A stretch of 64,000 nucleotides of DNA from Pseudomonas sp. Os17 (lineage in GTDB: Bacteria; Pseudomonadota; Gammaproteobacteria; Pseudomonadales; Pseudomonadaceae): contig NZ_AP014627.1 in the NCBI RefSeq assembly GCF_001547895.1, positions 2,917,501 to 2,981,500 on the forward strand, read 5' to 3'. Each line of letters starts with the position of its first letter. The first letter of the stretch is position 1. The notes under the pieces are model-generated. The model saw nothing but the letters and a program-made list of their open reading frames with translations. It was not told the origin of the DNA and ran no database searches. Both the position numbers and the translations under genes were made by a program. This document shows positions 61,860 through 64,000 of the stretch, piece after piece.

Positions 61860-62815
61860 GCGAGGAAACCATCCGCATCACCGCCGAGAAGACCCTCTCC
61901 GACAACTGGTACGTGCTGAAGAAATACAGCTTCGAACTGCGCCGCCGCGACGGCAGCTGGCAGGCCCAGGAGCGTGAGGTCTACGACCGCGGCAATGGTG
62001 CGACGATCCTGCTGTACAACCTGGAACGGCGCACGGTGCTGCTGACCCGGCAGTTCCGCATGCCGGCCTTCGTCAACGACCACAGCGGTTACCTGATCGA
62101 GACGGCCGCCGGGCTGCTGGACAACGCCAGCCCGGAAGTGCGCATCCGCCAGGAAGCGCAAGAGGAAACCGGTTGCCGGGTGGGCGAGGTGCAGAAGGTC
62201 TTCGACGCGTTCATGAGTCCGGGCTCGGTGACCGAACGGGTGCATTTCTTCATCGGCCATTACCAGGCCGAAGACCGCATCGATGAGGGCGGCGGGCTGG
62301 AGCACGAAGGCGAGGACATCGAAGTCCTGGAGCTGGATATCGACCAGGCCCTGGACATGATCAAGAGCGGCGAGATCGCCGACGGCAAGACCATCATGCT
62401 CCTGCAGTACCTGCAGTTGCATGTGCTCAAGCCTCGCAGCCTGACGGTGCTGGTGGCCGGCCCCTACCGTTCCGGCACCGGCGACGATCCGCTGTTGCTG
62501 GCGCGCAATGTCGAGGCCATGGAGCAGTGCGCCGCCCAGGTGCTGGAGGCCGGGCATTTCCCGCTCTTGGGGGAGTGGGTGGCCTTGCCCATGACCCGTC
62601 TGGCCGGGTCCCGGGCGGTGGGCGATGAGGTCTACAACCAGCGCTTCCACGCCTATGCCGAGCGCCTGCTGCAGCGCTGTGACGCGCTGCTGCGCATCGG
62701 CGGTGCCTCGGCCGGCTGCGACGCCATGGTGCAGATCGCCCAGAGGCTGGGCCTGAGCATCTATCACCAGGTGCAGCAGCTGCCCAAAGTGACTCCCCGC
62801 CCAGGCCGGGACTGA
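61856..62815 (+). CDS. NudK-type Nudix hydrolase fused to a DUF4406 domain
   Basis: A 319-residue fusion. Residues 1-190 match GDP-mannose pyrophosphatase Nud[18 protein letters not shown], then the Nudix box from Gly86 to Gly106 and [14 protein letters not shown]. The second part (from about 195, [13 protein letters not shown] and [18 protein letters not shown]) resembles DUF4406, a nucleoside 2-deoxyribosyltransferase-like fold. The Nudix box has Ser92 where E. coli NudK has Glu; Glu100, Glu103 and Glu104 are kept. NudK alone is about 190 residues. It is co-translated with the SMI1/KNR4 gene (ATGA). Confidence 0.85.
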   Translation: MSEETIRITAEKTLSDNWYVLKKYSFELRRRDGSWQAQEREVYDRGNGATILLYNLERRTVLLTRQFRMPAFVNDHSGYLIETAAGLLDNASPEVRIRQEAQEETGCRVGEVQKVFDAFMSPGSVTERVHFFIGHYQAEDRIDEGGGLEHEGEDIEVLELDIDQALDMIKSGEIADGKTIMLLQYLQLHVLKPRSLTVLVAGPYRSGTGDDPLLLARNVEAMEQCAAQVLEAGHFPLLGEWVALPMTRLAGSRAVGDEVYNQRFHAYAERLLQRCDALLRIGGASAGCDAMVQIAQRLGLSIYHQVQQLPKVTPRPGRD

Positions 62816-63034
62816 CCCCGGTCGCCTCTGGTCGGACGCCGCCGGCCCGTTGCCCGGTCGCCGGCGTCCTGCCCTGACCCCATCGCCATGGCTGCACGGC
62901 TTTCGCCCCCGGCGTTTCTTCAGGCCCGGGGGGGAAATACTGTCTATCGTCTAATAGGCAAGCAGGAGCTTCATCTCGGGCCGCGTGAGCTTGGAGCACA
63001 CCGGTCGGTTTTTCGCTATGGCGCTTGGAGCACT

Positions 63035-64000
63035 ATGGAAAACCTAGGTCTTGATCTGACGCCGGTGCGCAGCATCTCGAATCAGGCGCTGGCCCGCGCC
63101 ACCTTGCTCGGATGCTCGGGATTGCTGTTGGCGCTGTTCCTCTTCACCGGCGTGTTGCTGGTGTACATCGCCCTCGACCAGAACCTGGCTGCCGAGCAGC
63201 ACAACCGCCTGGAAATCGAAAAGGCCCTGCAATCGCTGAAAAACCATGCCCGTAGCACCGTCAAGGACTATGCGCAGTGGGGCGATGCCTATCAGCACCT
63301 GCACCTGAAGGTCGATCCGGACTGGGCCTACACCCGGCACAACTTCGGTTCGTCCCTGTACCGCGACCTGGGTTTTGACGGGGTGTTCGTCATCGACCCG
63401 GCCGATCGCACGGCCTACGCGATGGTGTCCGGTCGCCTGGAGGCGATGGAGGCCCGGGACTGGTTCGGCGATGCGCTGCAACCCTGGCTGGCGCAGGTGC
63501 GCCAGGCGCCCGATGGCAAGGTCTTCAGCCGTTATCACGCGATCGGCGGGACACCGGCGCTGGTGTTCACCAGCGTGCTGAGCCCGGGCAACGATCCGCA
63601 AGTGCCGGTCGATGACGGCCCGCAGTCGGTGCTGGTGTTCGTGGTGTGGCTGGACCCGAGCCGTTTGCTGGTGCTGGGCCGTGAGGCGGGCATCGAGCGC
63701 TTGCAGCGGGTCGACGCCGGGGCGCCGAGCCCGCAGCCGACCCTGAGCCTGCCCGACGGTGCCGGAACCCTGCACTGGCAGCCGACGCGACCGGGGCACC
63801 AGTTGCTGGTGCTGGTGATCCCGCTGTTGCTGCTGGCCGGACTGCTGGTGGGCCTGATGGCAATCCTGCTGCTGCGGCGCTCTGCGGTGGCGGCGCGGCT
63901 CATCGATGATCAGGTCCAGGCCCTGCGCAGCAGTCGGGGCGCGCTGGAGGCCAGCGAGGAGCGTTTTCGCGATGTTGCCGAAGCGGCTTCCGACTGGATC
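63035..64000 (+). CDS. Membrane sensor with CHASE4 and PAS domains (cut by window end)
   Basis: An open frame of 322 codons reaching the window edge. TM1 is near residues 27-47 (LLLALFLFTGVLLVYIAL), an extracytoplasmic CHASE4-type domain has KDYAQWGDAYQ and FVIDPADRTAY, TM2 is near 255-277 and a PAS domain begins at SEERFRDVAEAASDW. Proteins of this build in Pseudomonas usually continue into GGDEF/EAL (cyclic-di-GMP) or histidine kinase modules. GGAG lies before the ATG. The frame is new compared with the 220-base gap upstream, which has no gene. Confidence 0.8.
   Translation, partial: MENLGLDLTPVRSISNQALARATLLGCSGLLLALFLFTGVLLVYIALDQNLAAEQHNRLEIEKALQSLKNHARSTVKDYAQWGDAYQHLHLKVDPDWAYTRHNFGSSLYRDLGFDGVFVIDPADRTAYAMVSGRLEAMEARDWFGDALQPWLAQVRQAPDGKVFSRYHAIGGTPALVFTSVLSPGNDPQVPVDDGPQSVLVFVVWLDPSRLLVLGREAGIERLQRVDAGAPSPQPTLSLPDGAGTLHWQPTRPGHQLLVLVIPLLLLAGLLVGLMAILLLRRSAVAARLIDDQVQALRSSRGALEASEERFRDVAEAASDWI

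Overview
The window is a GC-rich chromosomal segment of a Pseudomonas, most likely from the P. fluorescens group (P. protegens/chlororaphis-like). The pointers are dense G/C-ending codon use, REP-type palindromes between operons, FabV as enoyl-ACP reductase, DUF3077 and AzlCD genes, and an arginine-transaminase (aru) locus in the same gene order I remember from P. aeruginosa. Species assignment is inference. I saw no rRNA, tRNA, CRISPR array or replication origin.

Layout. 1-3290: end of an unidentified gene, an HD-domain phosphohydrolase, and katG with a strong terminator. 3298-12200: an accessory patchwork. Two small membrane proteins, a secreted protein, an AraC regulator and a three-gene set of small unknowns plus a DUF1963 (YwqG-like) protein are followed by a 10-codon scrap of the katG 3' end with a second copy of its terminator, a second secreted protein, and after IS66 debris a second copy of the three-gene set. 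I read this as an old tandem duplication of the block between katG and a phytanoyl-CoA-dioxygenase-like gene, later remodelled by a lipase gene, IS66 remnants and deletions. 12304-12752: a small Cys-rich ORF coupled to a DUF3077 gene. 12978-17536: an AT-rich two-gene island, a coiled-coil McrB-like AAA+ ATPase and a DUF2357/McrC-like PD-(D/E)XK nuclease. This is a probable anti-phage (type IV restriction or CoCoNuT-like) system and the best candidate for unusual biology here. 17832-18113: two tiny unknown ORFs.

18164-24237: a catabolic locus with an XRE-cupin regulator, an Old-Yellow-Enzyme/[4Fe-4S]/FAD oxidoreductase, a divergent polyamine-type binding protein, a class II aldolase and a BetI-like regulator. 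24320-38906: the arginine transaminase locus. Response regulator (aruR), a periplasmic binding protein, hybrid kinase (aruS), a leader region with an Arg-containing mini-ORF, an amino-acid permease, enoyl-CoA hydratase, acyl-CoA dehydrogenase, NDP-forming acyl-CoA synthetase, aruI, aruH and a quinone reductase. AruH converts arginine to 2-ketoarginine and AruI decarboxylates it to 4-guanidinobutyraldehyde.

39356-46677 (minus strand): a small outer-membrane-like protein, a DUF2493/SLOG protein, a Na/Pi cotransporter, the Mg2+ P-type ATPase mgtA and small unknowns. 47237-52549: a tetronate (threonate/erythronate) catabolic operon, ltnD-otnK-otnC-gntP-otnI, with a DeoR repressor at 54122 across a secreted MetX-like hydrolase. 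55073-64000: zinc-ribbon proteins with a binding protein, an LprI-like protein, fabV, azlCD, an SMI1/KNR4 protein, a NudK-DUF4406 fusion, and the start of a CHASE4/PAS signalling protein cut by the window edge. REP and longer repeats fill most large intergenic gaps (22983-23491, 29780-30775, 31850-31984, 38902-39335, 52547-52814, 59453-59690).
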